DNA of 64,000 nucleotides from Lucifuga dentata (GCA_014773175.1 VXCM01000052.1:124001-188000); one strand, 5' to 3'. Positions 26,181 through 39,922 are shown, counted from the stretch's first letter. A program made the numbers and translations. The notes: generated from the letters alone by a model not told the origin.

Positions 26181-29100
26181 CTGTGTGAGCCTGCCTTCAC
26201 CAGCACCTGAGAAGGTACACTCTTTGTAAGCTGTGCACAGAGCAACTCGATTGACTTTAATGAAAAATTACATGCCTTCAGAAGATTTTTCACATGCATA
26301 TCATGTGTATCTTAACTGACCATATTATGATGCCACTATTAGGATATCTCTCACTAGATTTCATGTTCTTAATTTGCCACATTTTTACAGTCTTTGGGAG
26401 ATAAACTATTTATATCCTAAGAGAGACTGTAATATAAACATCTAGTACAGGTGAGTCCGGGGCAAAGAGAAGAACCTCTCAGACCACAGGAGTGTAGCAT
26501 CTCAACCCGTCCTCTTCTGAACCCCCTTCTCAATGGAAACCTAAACAGCTTTTTAAGAATGAAGAGGTTTTTCAGTTTGTTTCTAAATATAGGACAACCC
26601 AGTGGGAGGCAGCACGTTTGAGAGCCATTTTCAACAAAGATGAGTCCCAGGTCCTGCCCAGGGCCTGGCGGGTGGTGACTGCCGGTGGTCCGCCTTTCTC
26701 TTATGCACCGGCTCTTAAGCAAACACTGCAATCCTGCGGTCAACTACAGCATGGCAACGAGCAAAAGGACTCACTGTGCAGTTGCACACAGCTAGGGTGT
26801 GTTGTCTCCTCTGGCCCGCTCAGTCTTCACCCCTCCCCATTACAGAGGCCTGGACAGGGGTCGAGGGCCAGCGACAAACCTTGATGTGTGATCTCAGATC
26901 CCTGCTGGGAACTCCTGGTGGGGGCAGTGTTGGCCTTCAGCTCCTGGACCCTCTAACTGATCATTTTTCATCTGAAAAATATGTCTAAATTAAGAACATA
27001 ATGATATATGTTGACATTATGTACACTATTTGCATGAGACAAGGCCAATGAAATCTATCACTAACATTCATGAACCCTGATTCACTTGAGGTTGTAATGA
27101 ATATCATTTCACCATTATCATTGAATTGTATTGTTTTGACACTTAATTTTACATTTTTAACAAGATGAAAAGAGAAGTAAGTCATAAAAGATTCCAGTTG
27201 AATTACTGCTATTAATCACAGAGAGAATCCACAGAGCAAACTATGCATTTCTTATCAACATGCCAAAATGTCATGAAATTTCCAGAATTATGTAATGAAT
27301 AGCTAGGGGCATTGAGACAATCTTAACATCAGCGATAATGTAATTTCAATGGCTGGCTCTATATAAATGGTTAATGCTTCAGATGATGTATTTATCTTAT
27401 TCAAAAGTTTAGCATGATAGGGAATGACAGTTAGAAATAACAAGTTCTGACAGGAAATATCTGAAATCTTAATGTTTTATCAGAGGGGTAACATTCTAGG
27501 ATAATATGCCATTAATCATCAGGATCATATCTAGTAAAGGGCCACATTACTCAACACATAGGAAACCTGACAGCCCCAGTTCTTATCCACTGAGGAAAAT
27601 AAGGTGCAACAGGTAACCCTTTATCCATTGAGCTCCGCATTTCTCCTCTACACATGGAGATCATAATTTGGGGAGTCTCAGTGGCTACCTGTAAGGACCA
27701 CAGGGGTGGCAAATAGCAGGGTTGTGGCTTTCTGAGCTTCTTAGTGGTGCAAGCAGAAGGATTTACGGTAACTCAGACAAGCGTTCACAGCTTGGACTCT
27801 TGGCACAGATTTGATATTGTCCCTGGCCAAGCATCAAACCCACTGAATTTGAGGTCCAAAAGTACCTACACAAAACCCTAGGATGTTTTAATGATAAATC
27901 GCCGACATTTAGTGGCAGAACAAAAAATACTGTTCTTGCTGGGGATATCAATTTTAATTTTAATTCACAGCGAGAATGCATATTGGGTGGCTTGGTTGAC
28001 TGTAGATCACAATCTGGCCTAATTGACATGCTCTTCCCTTTTTGTGGGGATATGAGTTTTCCTGCAAATTCAGCACAGGCGCAATAGCAGAGTGCAAACC
28101 TGAACTGTATTAGGGTCAACTATTGCCAGTGGGGTGACATTAAATACCAACTATGATTTAAAGTGCATGTTATGGTTAAGTTTTTGTCCACCTCTTTTGG
28201 GACACATAATATATTTTTTGTGTAACTGAGCCTTTTCACGGTGCCTGCTTTGTCTGCCACTGCCAGCACTTCTGGTTTTGATAGAAGAGAAAAGTGTACC
28301 ATGAGATTTCCTGAGTGGAGTTCAATGATAAGTCCATATGTCAAAAATATCTCCAGACGTTAATAGCTCTAACATGCTGTGGAACATAATGGATCAATTC
28401 AGTAATCCTTTCAGTTTTAAGACTAAAAATGTGGCTATTTTTGAAATGATTGGTATTTTCATCTGTGTTACAAAGTCACTCCAAATTCAAGTTAACGCAA
28501 CACAAGGTTAATGTGTGCAAAATCATCTTATACAAGAATAATGCAGTAGTTTAGTTGCGTGCTAACTGCTGATGATATCAAGAGGTGCTTTATAAGGCCA
28601 CAGCATTGAATTTAAGGTCAAAGAGGATAAAAGGAGCCAAATACACCAACTGCCACCCTGGAGAAAAAAGCCACGGTGCTAATATTAGGGGGAAGACTGA
28701 TTACAGCGCTACTATTAGGTTTTGGCATCAATTTTTGTCCAGAGTAGGAACACCCTCAGTACTTCTCTTTGGTGTTCATGCCCTCAGTCCTCAATGGCAT
28801 GATATTATGAAGAGCCAGACCAAACATGCCAAAGCAGACCACAGGGTTACTCACAGCCCCTGCACATTCTTCTGAGGGTGAAATGTGACCCAGTCCTATT
28901 TTTCAGCAGCTTGTCAGACTCAGTGTGGTGCAGGGAGGTAAACTAGAAGGGAAAACTGTTGTCACCTTTCTATAGCTCCTACTTTTTCTAACTTACAAGA
29001 GGGTAACCTCAGGTGTCAAACTGAGACCAGATGGGTGGGTTGGAGAGCTGTTGGCAGCAGTTGTGGACATGGAAAGCTAAGAATTACACTATGTATAACA

Positions 29101-29190
29101 CCAGCAGTGGACATTAAATGGAAATTTGCTTATTGGTGAAAATTTGCAAGTTGATAGATGCACTCTGGTAAAGGAATATGGATAGGAGCC
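26181..29190. other. Gene-free stretch, part 2
   Basis: No gene recognised. A GC-richer patch at about 26420-26960 has long open frames on both strands, but none shows a domain or splice structure. Positions about 27230-27560 and 28560-28720 are non-repetitive and AT-balanced and could be conserved regulatory DNA for a flanking gene (guess only). Confidence 0.4.
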
Positions 29191-29197
29191 ACATACA

Positions 29198-29708
29198 TTA
29201 AAGGCCTATACCAGTGAACCCAAAACATCCAACCTGCAAACTTGTTAACTGACAACCATTTTCCAAAACATAAAACCCTTGTTTAGTTTTTGTGTTATAT
29301 TGTCTAATCCCCTAATCTTTCAAAGTCAAATGCACCCACCTTAAAATGTCGATATTTTGCCTGCTAAAATGTACATCCAAATGTAGAAGGCATGGTTGTT
29401 TTTAATTTTTCTGTAAAAAACAGTCTTCTCCTGGGACTATATTCCCTGGTGAAGACATGCATTTCCATGCAGCTCCATGTTGTACTGGTTATATTAAGTA
29501 ACTTTGACAAAAAATAAGAACAACGTTTGGTTCACTGTGATGGATTACTGAGCACGTTTCAAGTCTTTCCAAGTTGATTTTAACAGTGAAGTGGAATGAA
29601 CTGAAACCAATGGCTGTCTGGAAGGTAGGAAAAACAAATCTAAGATGTATCGCTCAAGTAGTATGCTTTGGAAAATGGTTGGTAGTAATCACCAGTATGC
29701 TCCTTTAA
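29198..29708. mobile_element. Palindromic TTAA-ended MITE, copy D (inverted)
   Basis: Starts TTAAAGGCCTATACC and ends AGTATGCTCCTTTAA. It carries the internal family landmark in reverse orientation relative to copies A and B (GTGGAATGAACTGAAACCAATGG, then GGAAGGTAGG, then GTAGTATGCTTTGGAAAATGG). It is 511 bp, and more diverged at the termini than copy A. Confidence 0.7.
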
Positions 29709-32700
29709 AATATATAATCCATGTTTGAGACTGAAATTAGTGTAAGTCAACGTAATTATTTAGGTTGAATTTAGTGAAAATCTATGTACATGAAACAGCG
29801 CAAGGGGGATTTTCCTGTTCAGATATTAATAACGATTACTTCTCTGAATGATATATGCCCCATCCTCCAAATACTGTTCATCTTTTCTCTTTCCTCACTT
29901 CAAAATTAGGAGACCAAGGCCTTTGTTGGACAGGATGACTTGGACTGGAAAACACAGCAAAGCATTCAATATGTCCGAGCTTGTCATCAGATGAAGCTCA
30001 TTTTGAAAAATGCTTATGACTGCTGCTAACCATATCCACCCACTCTGTACCCAGTGAGAGGGGACAGAGCAGAGGAAGTCTGTCAGTCAGCCAGGTCGTC
30101 CTTCATCTCAGCAGGCTATCATGCTGTCCACACTGACTTCAGCTGAAACTGCCACTGTACTGCTGCAATCGAAGCAGTAGAGTCGACCTTTCTTCAACTG
30201 ACTGCTACTGGTAACAAAATGCATAAGAGAAAGGCAGAAAGCCACTAAAGCTTTAAAAAACATACACACAAATGCAAATTACATTGTAACAAGAAACTGT
30301 GTATAAGAAATGAAGGATACCATATTGTATTTTGGTTCATTAAAGGGCATTTTCTCACCTACTAAATGAAGGATAACACACATCTTCTTTTTTGATGTGG
30401 GCTTTCCTGGACTATCAATGACTCTTGTATCCACTTATTCTTTTATCCATTTATCTGCACTGAATTGTCATCACAGCACTTTTCACCATTTAACAAATAA
30501 ATTTATACAACTCAAAATAAAAAAAACAAAAAAAACAGATATGAACTTTTATTCTGATACTGGTATAAATCAATGATTTGACATATCATCCATCCATCTA
30601 TCCATCCATCCAGATGACCTATTAGCCTTGGTTATTTCACACCTTTTCCAGAATGTCTTGCAATAATCCCAGTCAGTTGTTAAGTGCGTTTAATGATGAT
30701 ATAAGAGTAACAGCAAAAGAGTGAGCATGTTTTCCAGTTGAAAGAAAACAATTGTGACATCCTTTTCTCAACACATAACATGTCTTGCAGCTGAATTGCA
30801 TTATGGGCTACTGAGGCAGCTGTTCTCTGTTTCTTTGTCCCATTACTTCTGGTATAATTGTTAAATTTTAGTGCAATGTGATGGCTCCGAAATTACCAGT
30901 AAGTCTCTGCTCTTTCATTCTGAAGGGCTGACACCAAAACTTTATGGTTCATGTTTTTGGTCACTGATAAGTTTTTTTCTTCAGTCAAATATGATGTACT
31001 GCCAGTTTTTGCTAAATTGTCTGCAGAAGTAACAAAAATACACAAAACAATAAAATGAGCCCAGAAATGCAAGATAGATCACCGGCTGTGGTGTTTTGAA
31101 CCGGTGTTAAACAGTCTTTATTTCAAACAAGGAAGGCTGCTGATCAATCTTCTTTCCAGTATGCCAGCACCATTGCTACCAGTTCCCACAAACCTTCACA
31201 TTCTTCCATCTGAGCAGTTCACCTCCTCATTGACTAAAACTCACTGTGTGACTTTAAGAAAGGGCTTGTCTATCCAAGAAATACAGCCAATTTTACCACT
31301 GAAATAGATTTCAATAAATTTTAATTTCCGCAGCCACTTTCCCTATTTTGAGAATGTAATGAATTAGAAAACAAAAGCCTCAAAAGAATACCATTCATTT
31401 CTCTTTACTCAATGAATTACCATCAACCACACAAAGAAAACAAAAGATGGCAAGTTTATTTTTCTGTGGTGAAGCCATTTCAGCAGAGCGATTATTCACA
31501 GACACCATCTTCAAATGTTCCTCAGTCAGGGTTTCAAGCCCCACTGATAGTGCTTAGCTAAAGTCGGAACATACTACAGTAGATTTGCAAAAAATACAGC
31601 ATTTAACAGCTATTGATTACATTTGTACTGTTATAGTATCTGTTACACTCAGTGCTGCAGTACTATGTGAATGACGTGTTGTGTACTGTATTTGAAGATG
31701 CTATTACATTTGTTTGTATGATTGTTGTTTTCAATGAATGATTCACAGAAATATGTTAATTGTGTAATCCTACATATTACAGCAACACAAAATGAAAATA
31801 CTAAATGAAGAGAAGAAACAGCAAATGAGGGAAAGAAACACATACAAACCGACTGAGTTAAAAAAATAAAAAAAAACAGTGTTGTACAACATTTATGCAC
31901 CGTATAACAATAAGAAGAATATGGGAATATGAAATAGACAGACATGTATGAAAATATGTTTGGGTTTGTTGCATTAGTGGGTCTGGCAAATACTGGCTGA
32001 TTGCAGAATATGCTTGTATGTTTGTTTGTGTAAATGTGGGTGTATGTATGTATGTGTGTGTGTCTGTGTGTGTGTGTAAGTGGCCTGTGTGTGGCCAGAC
32101 TCACTGGGCTGATCTTGGCCCCTGGCTGTTGCTGGCGTTCAGCATGTCTGTAAAGAAACAGCTGGAGGCAAAGCCAACACCCGTCCCACTCAAGAGCACC
32201 CTGCCAGCAGCGACAGATTCCAGAACTTTCCATGGCCCCGCGTCGCCATGCCAACAGGTCTTGGCACAGCATGGCTGTCCTGATCTGTACACCTGGCCCA
32301 CCAAGAATCCAGAATCACCTCTCCTGTCACTGTGTGATGAACAGGTCATTTACAACCCAAGTGTTTGTGTGTTTTTAAGAGTTATGGGCCCAGGTAAAGA
32401 AAACACTGTGGCAGTGGACCTCCTGTGTGTTGCTCTAATCAAACAGAGCTAAGAACTTTAGCCTGTAGAATAGCTGGGCTTAAATTCGTTCAAACCTGTA
32501 CTATGGAAAACCTTCACAAAGGGATATTCAAAAAGAACCTGCATTATGCAAATAGAGCTGGATAAAGATTTTGGTTTGTCATTGATAACTGAGTTTTGTG
32601 CTTTCGGCTCCAACACAGAGAAATGAGTCCTTATAGGAGTGTAGATGGCACTCTTGGCAACATATCATTTCGAGTCCGACACAAGAAACAGTAAATTTGT

Positions 32701-34400
32701 TTTCAAACCTAGAGTCTGTTTTCTCTGGTCTGAAATCAGTGAGTAAGTTGTTAATGGTTCAGTTTCACAAAAAATTTCAGGCAAAGCAAAATGTTTCAAC
32801 ACACGCAATGGTCAGATATGTTTGTGTGCAAGAGAGGGTATACTGGGGCAGCCATGTAACATGTAAAGACAGAATTAGCATATGTTCTTTGTCATAGCCA
32901 TCATTTGGGCCAGGCGTTCTCCTGGCCAGGCAAAAGTAGGCCAGCAGAATGCCATATTGAATGTACATCAAGACTTTTAAAAAACAGTATATTCACGTTC
33001 TGTGAAGAAGATGTACTGCCTTCAAAGGGTTGAACCACGAAACGGAGTGCATACTGAGCACATATGATGAAATGCTAACCTTCATCTTGTTAATCTGAAG
33101 ACATATTTGGTAAGTCTGATATGTTATGACAGTTATGTTACAGCTATGTTTCACAGCATCCACCACTTGATTTGCTATGGGTACAGGTCAAAGATGTGGT
33201 TTACTTAATGTTAACCACACATACCCAGCTCTGTTTGGTTCTAGATCAATCAACAGCTCAACAAGTCATTTCGTTGGTTCACACCGATTCGGATCATGTT
33301 CTCACCACAAAAAAACTCTGAATCAGTGTGTTTGTGGGGAGAACATAATTTGAACTAGGTCTGATCCTCATTTGAGGGTCTTGGTGCAGTTAAGTCAGAT
33401 AGGTGTGAAAAAAGTACTTATCAAGCAAAGTTCTTCTGTGGGTGGATTTCAGGCAGTGGCTTCACAGTGGCTCAAACTTTCAGCTTTCCTCCTTGGTCTT
33501 TTTTTTTAATTTATCATGCAAGTGGTACCAACAAAGTAAAAAAAAAAAAAATTAAAAAAAAATTATTAAAAAAAAAATCTTATTTTTAACTACATGCAGC
33601 TATGATTTCAGCCATTTCAGAGAAAAAAAAATCCCCCACCAATTTAGCAAAATTTGAGAGGAGCAAGAACAAAAATCGAGGGCTTTCTGGAATATTAACA
33701 ACAGATACAAAGACTAAAGAGTAATGTTAAAAGGTTGGGCCACCATGGAGCTATACCTGCACAGAGAGATCACTTGTTAGAGAAAGTTAAGAGTCTTTGT
33801 TTTGCCATCAAATTGTGAAGTGCACACACCAGACACCAGCATTTAGTTCAGCAAAACAGGGGAAATTACAGGGTGTCAGTTAGAAGGTTTGGAATGCTTA
33901 TCTTTTTGGACACCCAATTTCAGATTTAGGAAGATAAAAACTGGTGTAATTTACATAAAGTCAAGCCAAATGCAGTGCAACTTTGAAGTTCTACTCCATG
34001 ACTTATTCATGTAATGTCAACTTTACCACCCTGTTGCTCACTGATGCAATGCAATAGTGATTCAGCAAGTGCATGAAAGCTTTACCCTTGCCTCTGATCA
34101 TCCAGGTTTAGGAAGGTCTTTGATGGGAAGATAGGAAGTGATTGTTCTGAGAGACGCAACGGTACGAGTACAGTAAAAGCATAAATACAAGAAAAAGCAA
34201 TAATGGCCATACCAAGAAATGAACTACAAACAGAAATTAAAACTCCATCAACAGGAAATCAAATTAAATAACAGTCAAACCATCTTAGTTTAGTTAGCAT
34301 ATTTGATTATCAACATTCAGCAGATAGAGGTTCAGGATAGTAATCAAACCTGTGACCGCCCCAATCCATTCCCTGCAATGAGACAACCATCACTATACTG
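29709..34400. other. Gene-free stretch, part 3
   Basis: No gene recognised. It contains CCAT-type minisatellite DNA at about 30588-30612, a GT-rich tract at about 32015-32080 and A-runs at about 33538-33580. A GC-richer patch at 32100-32350 is open on both strands and has no recognisable product. Confidence 0.4.
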
Positions 34401-34413
34401 AATTAACCAAGAA

Positions 34414-34996
34414 TTAAAGGACCATACCGTCCATTTTGCATGTACATTTGCATGTAAGTAATATATTCAGTTTTCATTCACATGTTACTGACAATCATTT
34501 CCCAAAGCATACTACTGTAACGGTGAATTTAAAAAAAAATTCCTACCTTCCAGACCACCATTGGTTTCAGTTCATTCTGGTACGCTATTAAAATCAACTT
34601 GTTGGTACTTTAAACGTTCTTGGGATAGGTAATCCATTATCGTGAATAAGCCGTATTCAGGTTTTTTTTTTTTTTTGTTTGTTTTTGTTTTGTTTTTCAA
34701 AGTTACGTCATGTTAGCATTTAAAAGCGTAGAGTGATCTGAAAATGCTTCCTAGTGGTGCATTCAAGTGCTATAGTGAAGAACTGACAACTATAGGGTTT
34801 ACATTGTGATGACACTTAGGAGGATTTTGCCTCATAAAAGTGTATATTAATAATTAAAAATCAATTTTCTTGAAAACTACTTCTCATTGCTTCACGATAA
34901 AAGGCTGAAATCAGGACATTTCCTTTATGTTAAAATTGACCTTAATGTTTAAATTGATTGATAGAATATTGATTATATTATGCTTGAATTTGGTAT
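34414..34996. mobile_element. Palindromic TTAA-ended MITE, copy E (right end degraded)
   Basis: Starts TTAAAGGACCATACCGTCC and shares a long internal match with copy A (CATTTCCCAAAGCATACTACTG, GTTTCAGTTCATTCTGGTA, ATCAACTTGTTGGTACTTTAAA). Its right terminus has decayed: only a TATTATGCTTGAATTTGGTAT-like remnant near 34975-35000 marks the end. Confidence 0.7.
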
Positions 34997-36169
34997 TTAG
35001 ACAGCCAAAGGGTGTTATGTATCACATATAAGAGCAAAATCACCACAGTAAGCATAAACTGCACCTATTGTTGCATACAGAACATGAAAACCAGATGATA
35101 TTGGATATTAAATGTACAAACAATTCAACAAGGCCTGTAAAGTCATGCTTGAACCACTAATTCCTGCTGACTTTCACTATGATAAATTCCCTGGCTGAAG
35201 GCATAAAGTACAGTAGGTTTTGATTTAGTGTGAGGGATATTTTGTTCCCTGCAAGACCCACATGATTGCTGGTGTCAAGCCGTGCTGAGCACAGCCTGAC
35301 TGGTGCAGGTCTTGTTGCTGAAATGTCCTATTCCTGGGAGGTATGTTGACAGTTTACAGTATGAACCATGTAACACTATCATGCCCTACCTGAACACAGC
35401 CAGATTTATGACAGCCAGCATATGCAATACAAAAGGGTTCCTTCATACCACATAATTAAGATATCATGCTGTATATACCAAATCTAATACAAAGTGAAAC
35501 TTGGTAATTCAATGAAGACCCAGAGCTCTGTAAATAAGACAATCATCTGTTCAGCTCCTACTAATTTATGCACCGTGCTGGCCAAGTGATTCTTTGGCTG
35601 CATCTGGACTGAAACACCATGGATGTATTCTTGAGTCAGTTGTGACGAACCACTCTAACTCAATTACAGAAAACCATTTCAAACCCAATATTTAAAGAGG
35701 AAAAATAAGAGCTTTTGCACATCATAAAAATGCACATTTCGCCAGGTGTGTTTTGGCTCAGGATTTTTAAAAGAAGTCAAACTTTATTGCTATTAGAGGA
35801 AAAGTTGTGCATAAGAGGGACTACTTCTTTCTCAGAATAGTTAAAATAAAATTGCCACCCACAATATCTATGCCCAAACTTATAAAATGATCACACAAAC
35901 ACACTGTTACACATTAAGGGCGGAGTAGGGTTAGAATAGAGTGAAAACATGACTTGTGTATGGATGTCCGGCATGCAGACACTTTGATTGATGGGCAGCT
36001 AAAAAACACAGACAGATCCTTATGAGCCCCTGCAGGCTGCCAGCGCTGAGGGATGCGTGGGCATGTCCTCCTTGGTAAGTGATCAGGTGTTTGACTCTGT
36101 CTGGTAGGAAGGAAGTCCTTATTAATGTGGAGGAGAAGGCCGAGGCTCAGCAACCTCAGGCATTCCTGC

Positions 36170-36192
36170 CCACACACACACACACACACACA

Positions 36193-36223
<31 letters not shown>

Positions 36224-36260
36224 GCACACACACACACACACACACACATGCACACACACT
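36170..36260. repeat. Interrupted (CA)n microsatellite
   Basis: About 90 bp of CA dinucleotides with a central CGCGCG interruption and TG interruptions. Alternating purine-pyrimidine throughout, so it could adopt left-handed Z-DNA. Confidence 0.9.
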
Positions 36261-36420
36261 CTCATCCAAACAGCACAGGCCTGCACTCGCCGTGGTTCAT
36301 TACTGTAGAACACAGCTGAATCCAAGGTGTGCTCTTACATGAAAAATCCTGATTGGTAACAGATATCTACAGCTGTGAAGGTGTTAGGATAAATCTGCGA
36401 ACGCCATTTAGTCTTTTTAC

Positions 36421-36446
36421 CCCCCCCCCCCCCCCCCCCNCCCCCA
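36421..36446. repeat. Poly(C) run with N
   Basis: Twenty-five Cs interrupted by an N at 36440. Length unreliable. A second C-run with an N is at 7546-7560 in a golt1b intron. Confidence 0.85.
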
Positions 36447-37403
36447 ATCATAATAATCTGTGATAATCTCTGCATCTTTGCTCTCTAAACACTGGTTTTG
36501 GGCCGATGTGGGAACCCCCAGCTTTCATTTCATTTACAGAAGTGCACCCAAACCCCGGCGACCTGTGAAATGAACACATCACACCTACACAGCCACTTCA
36601 CTCCCACCATTAACACTGAACTTTAAAGGGCTTTCGAAACAGCTCGTTCCCCCTGTAATCCATCTGCACCACAAAGCTCGACTCTCCGTTGGGACAGTAA
36701 ACATATTCAGCACGCCTCAGTGTTTCCAAGCCATACCCCATCTGAGAGAAGGGGGACTTAAGTCTGAATCAGCTTTATTTACAGCTCTTTGAAAACAAAC
36801 TTTAGAAAGCTAATTCCCTTTTGCTCATGCACTGGAGAGGCAATGAAAGCCCAGCCTCATGTTACAGGGTTGTGACACAAAGCAAACATTTGTGAGCTCT
36901 GCCTTCCTTCCTTTGCTTTACAAGGGGATGCAGATTGGAGAAATATGTTGGCTGTTGTGAACAAATCCGCTTCGTGGATTTAGACTGTTGGAAAACCACA
37001 GTCGGACAGAAAACAAGCAGCCTGGCAAGTGCCCATGTTTGAATTACACTCAGTGTTGATTTATCTCCTGCCCAGAGTATGTAATCGAATGTCTAATGGA
37101 CTCACTGTTCATTAGTGAATTAACACATTTGAACATTTACATCACCAAAACTAAGCACATGTTTTCAATTTAGGAAAGAAAAAGTTATTTTTGAGTTTTT
37201 GCTCAGAGGGTGGGGATATTTTTCTTCTTAGGAACAATTCTGAAAAAGATAGAATTACAGAACCATTTCATCAACTAAAGGCCAACGTTAGACCAGAATG
37301 CCTCTGAGGATTGAGCCTTGCCCTGACTTAGAGGGTACATTAATATCGGTTTAAATGGCCAGGCCATAAATGAATTATGATGCAGTATCACTCCAAAAGT
37401 ATG

Positions 37404-37498
37404 TAAGATAATACTTTCCATACTCAAAAGGAAATTGTGAAAAGAATGACTACATATCTTTTCACAATTTCCTTTTGAGTATAGAAAGTATTATCTTA
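37404..37498. repeat. Near-perfect hairpin: 42 bp arms, 11 bp loop
   Basis: Left arm 37404-37445 and right arm 37457-37498 are reverse complements with one mismatch. The loop is ATGACTACATA. The arm begins TAAGATAATACTTTCC and ends TTGTGAAAAGA. No related copy was noticed elsewhere in the window. It could be a tiny foldback transposon, a recent inverted duplication, or a hairpin-RNA source. No promoter or host gene is visible. Confidence 0.85.
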
Positions 37499-38146
37499 TT
37501 GCATCAAAATGCTAAAGTAAAAACAATAGTCTCAATGCTAACATGTGCCAAAGTGAAGGTTGTTCAGCTCCCTGTACAAAAACTGATATTTGACCTATAT
37601 ATCTGCATGAACAACCTGCCCTGTCCGTGGAAAAGTGAAAAGCTTTTTAGTGCTTTCTCAGCCAATCAAAATTCAAACTACAGGTTTTATTTCAATGTTT
37701 ACAGTATTACAGTATTACAAAAGTAAGCAAACCTTTTACCTGCTCAGATTACACGTCAGACTCAACTATATCACTTTACTTTCATTCCTTACATCAAAGA
37801 TCAGACTAAATCCTTTTATTTTTAGTTTGGATTTTAGTATGATGCTGATTAGTTATGGGAGTTTCTTTTTCAAACATGTCACTGCATTTATTTTCAATCT
37901 AAGTGTTAGTAATTTACATCATGCTCAAGTCTTTCGAAGTTGTTTTCAGTGATCAAGAGGAAATCAAGAAAGAGAAATGGAAATCAACAATGGACATGCT
38001 TCCTTTCATTCCTGGTAAAGTTAGTGATCATAGGTGATCTCTATTGTAACATGGACTTTTTCAATGTTTTTTTTTTTTTTTAATTTAACACTGGGTTAAA
38101 TACACCGAGTCTCATTCTGAAGTACAGAAAAAAAATACAGATGGCT

Positions 38147-38177
38147 GAGCACATGTCATTTTAAATGACATGTGCTC
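38147..38177. repeat. Perfect 31 bp palindrome
   Basis: Fifteen-base arms (GAGCACATGTCATTT and its exact complement) around one central T. It contains two CACATG E-box-like sites in opposite orientation. Function unknown. Confidence 0.8.
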
Positions 38178-39856
38178 AATGAAATGTCTATGTTTGGGGA
38201 AACTCTCAGTAACAAAGGATGTGGCCTTCAGTAAAAACCATGATGTCACTTTTAGTGTTCACTGTTCATTTGACAATTTTAGCTTTAACAATCCAACAGG
38301 AAAATATATTCAACACACTAACAAATCCCATTTTTGAAGAATGTCTTTTATAAAGAGAGTCCTGCAAGCAAAACCACATATTTAACCCTACTCGTTATAC
38401 CGAATCAAACATGACAACTCTCTTCTCTGTTCTCAGTTTTTCATCTTATAATTAAATTTTTTTTTCTTTTTATAATTTTTTTTTTTTTTTTTTNATTTTT
38501 TTTTTTTTTTTTGGAACTGTGATTTTTTTTTCTATTTACTTTTTCAATCAAGTTTACTTTGAGCTAATTAATGCAGAGCTATCAAACTGTGGTTAAGAGT
38601 ACCAGCGATGTTACTTGAAGCGCCCCCTGGTGGTATGGCAGAAGAAAACCTGCTGGAAATTTCTGTAGACAATCAAAACAAATAAAATCTATGGAAATTC
38701 TTTATTGTTGCAAATTATTTACACAAAACAACTTTACTAACAAGTTTTTTTTTAATATAAGAATTTTAATTTTTTGTTGAAAATAGCCCAACTATTATTA
38801 TTATAATCATACATACACTGTACACACCATTCTAGATGGGGATCAGGAACTTTTCACCCTCATACCTTAAAACTTCAGTATGGCACATATGTACACATGA
38901 GATTTTCCTGTGATTTTCTGTACTACTTTGTTTCATCCGAAATAAAGTCTGGACGAAATGTAAAGTAACTTACTTTAATTTATGTTGTACTTAAGGTTAT
39001 CACCAAGCAGTGTTTCTTCATATGCATATAATTCACCCAATAATCTCCTCATTTAAGCATTTTTAAATACATCTATTGCTTAATAATGGATTCACTAGTC
39101 AAACTGAGCCTTCCTATTCTCTACTTTGCCCTGATATCCTTTCATGGTCACAGCATTTTAGAAAGTATCCAGTGTTCTCCAGTTTTCTCAGAGAAGCAGA
39201 AAATTGAGAGGTGAAAACTGAGGCTGGGGAGAGCCGTGCCAGTCACTGTGCCCTGGTGAGTACGAGGCGGGTGGCCTCTCTCGATGCAGGATAAAGCTGT
39301 CCAGAGGCTGCCTTCAGCATCCGTGTCTGTCTGCCAAGAGCTGCTAGCATGTCCCAGGGCAGGCTGGGAGGACAAGACCGCTCAACAAGGCCTGCACATT
39401 GAGTGCAGTCCATTTAAAATAACCTATGGATAAATAAATACAGGACCTAAGTTCACTGTACAGTAATTGGTCAGGAAACCAACAGAGACAAGCTCATTTA
39501 CAGTAAATGGATCAGCTTTGAGTCGGTGAAGTGCACTTGGCTCACACCACGCATTATAACGATTTGGAAATTTCAAGTGAAGCTTTTTTCAGTGTTTGAA
39601 TATTCACTGAAATGTCTCATAGATATAATTTTTCACTGAGAAAACAAAACTGCATCTGTGTGTCGGAGCACAAGTAAATATAGAATGCTGTTAAATATAG
39701 AAACATCACAGAGAGTGTATAGCTGATGTAAGGGCAAATTAAGGCAGGTAAGGAAAACAAGGCAAGTCTGACAAATCCTGATAATATTACTGCAGTTTCT
39801 GAATGTGGGCTTTTTATTTTTTCAAGGGAATGCAGAAACATGCACACATGGTCTCA

Positions 39857-39858
<2 letters not shown>

Positions 39859-39920
<62 letters not shown>
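39859..39920. repeat. (CA)n microsatellite
   Basis: About 31 uninterrupted CA dinucleotides. Confidence 0.95.

Positions 39921-39922
<2 letters not shown>

Larger units (their letters stand above)
34997..37400. other. Gene-free stretch, part 4
   Basis: No gene recognised. It holds a CA-rich microsatellite and a poly(C) run with an N. Positions about 37030-37140 are non-repetitive AT-rich DNA with several ATTA cores, a possible but untested conserved element. Confidence 0.4.

Noticed and set aside
26417..26884. Two overlapping open frames on opposite strands in a GC-richer patch
   Set aside because: No domain, low-complexity Pro/Ser/Cys content, no splice structure. Could not be linked to any known transposon protein.
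30588..30612. CCAT/CTAT repeat considered as a CRISPR-like or satellite array
   Set aside because: Only about 25 bp of simple tetranucleotide repeat without unique spacers. CRISPR arrays are not expected in vertebrate DNA.
32018..32452. 144-codon plus-strand open frame
   Set aside because: Its first third is translated GT microsatellite (Val/Cys repeats), the other strand is equally open, and no domain or splice partner is recognisable. Kept only as a low-interest patch.
36079..36342. His-Thr and Cys-Val repeat proteins
   Set aside because: Direct translations of the CA/GT microsatellite, with no independent coding evidence. The same applies to 48472-48878, 39805-40002 and 12181-12585.
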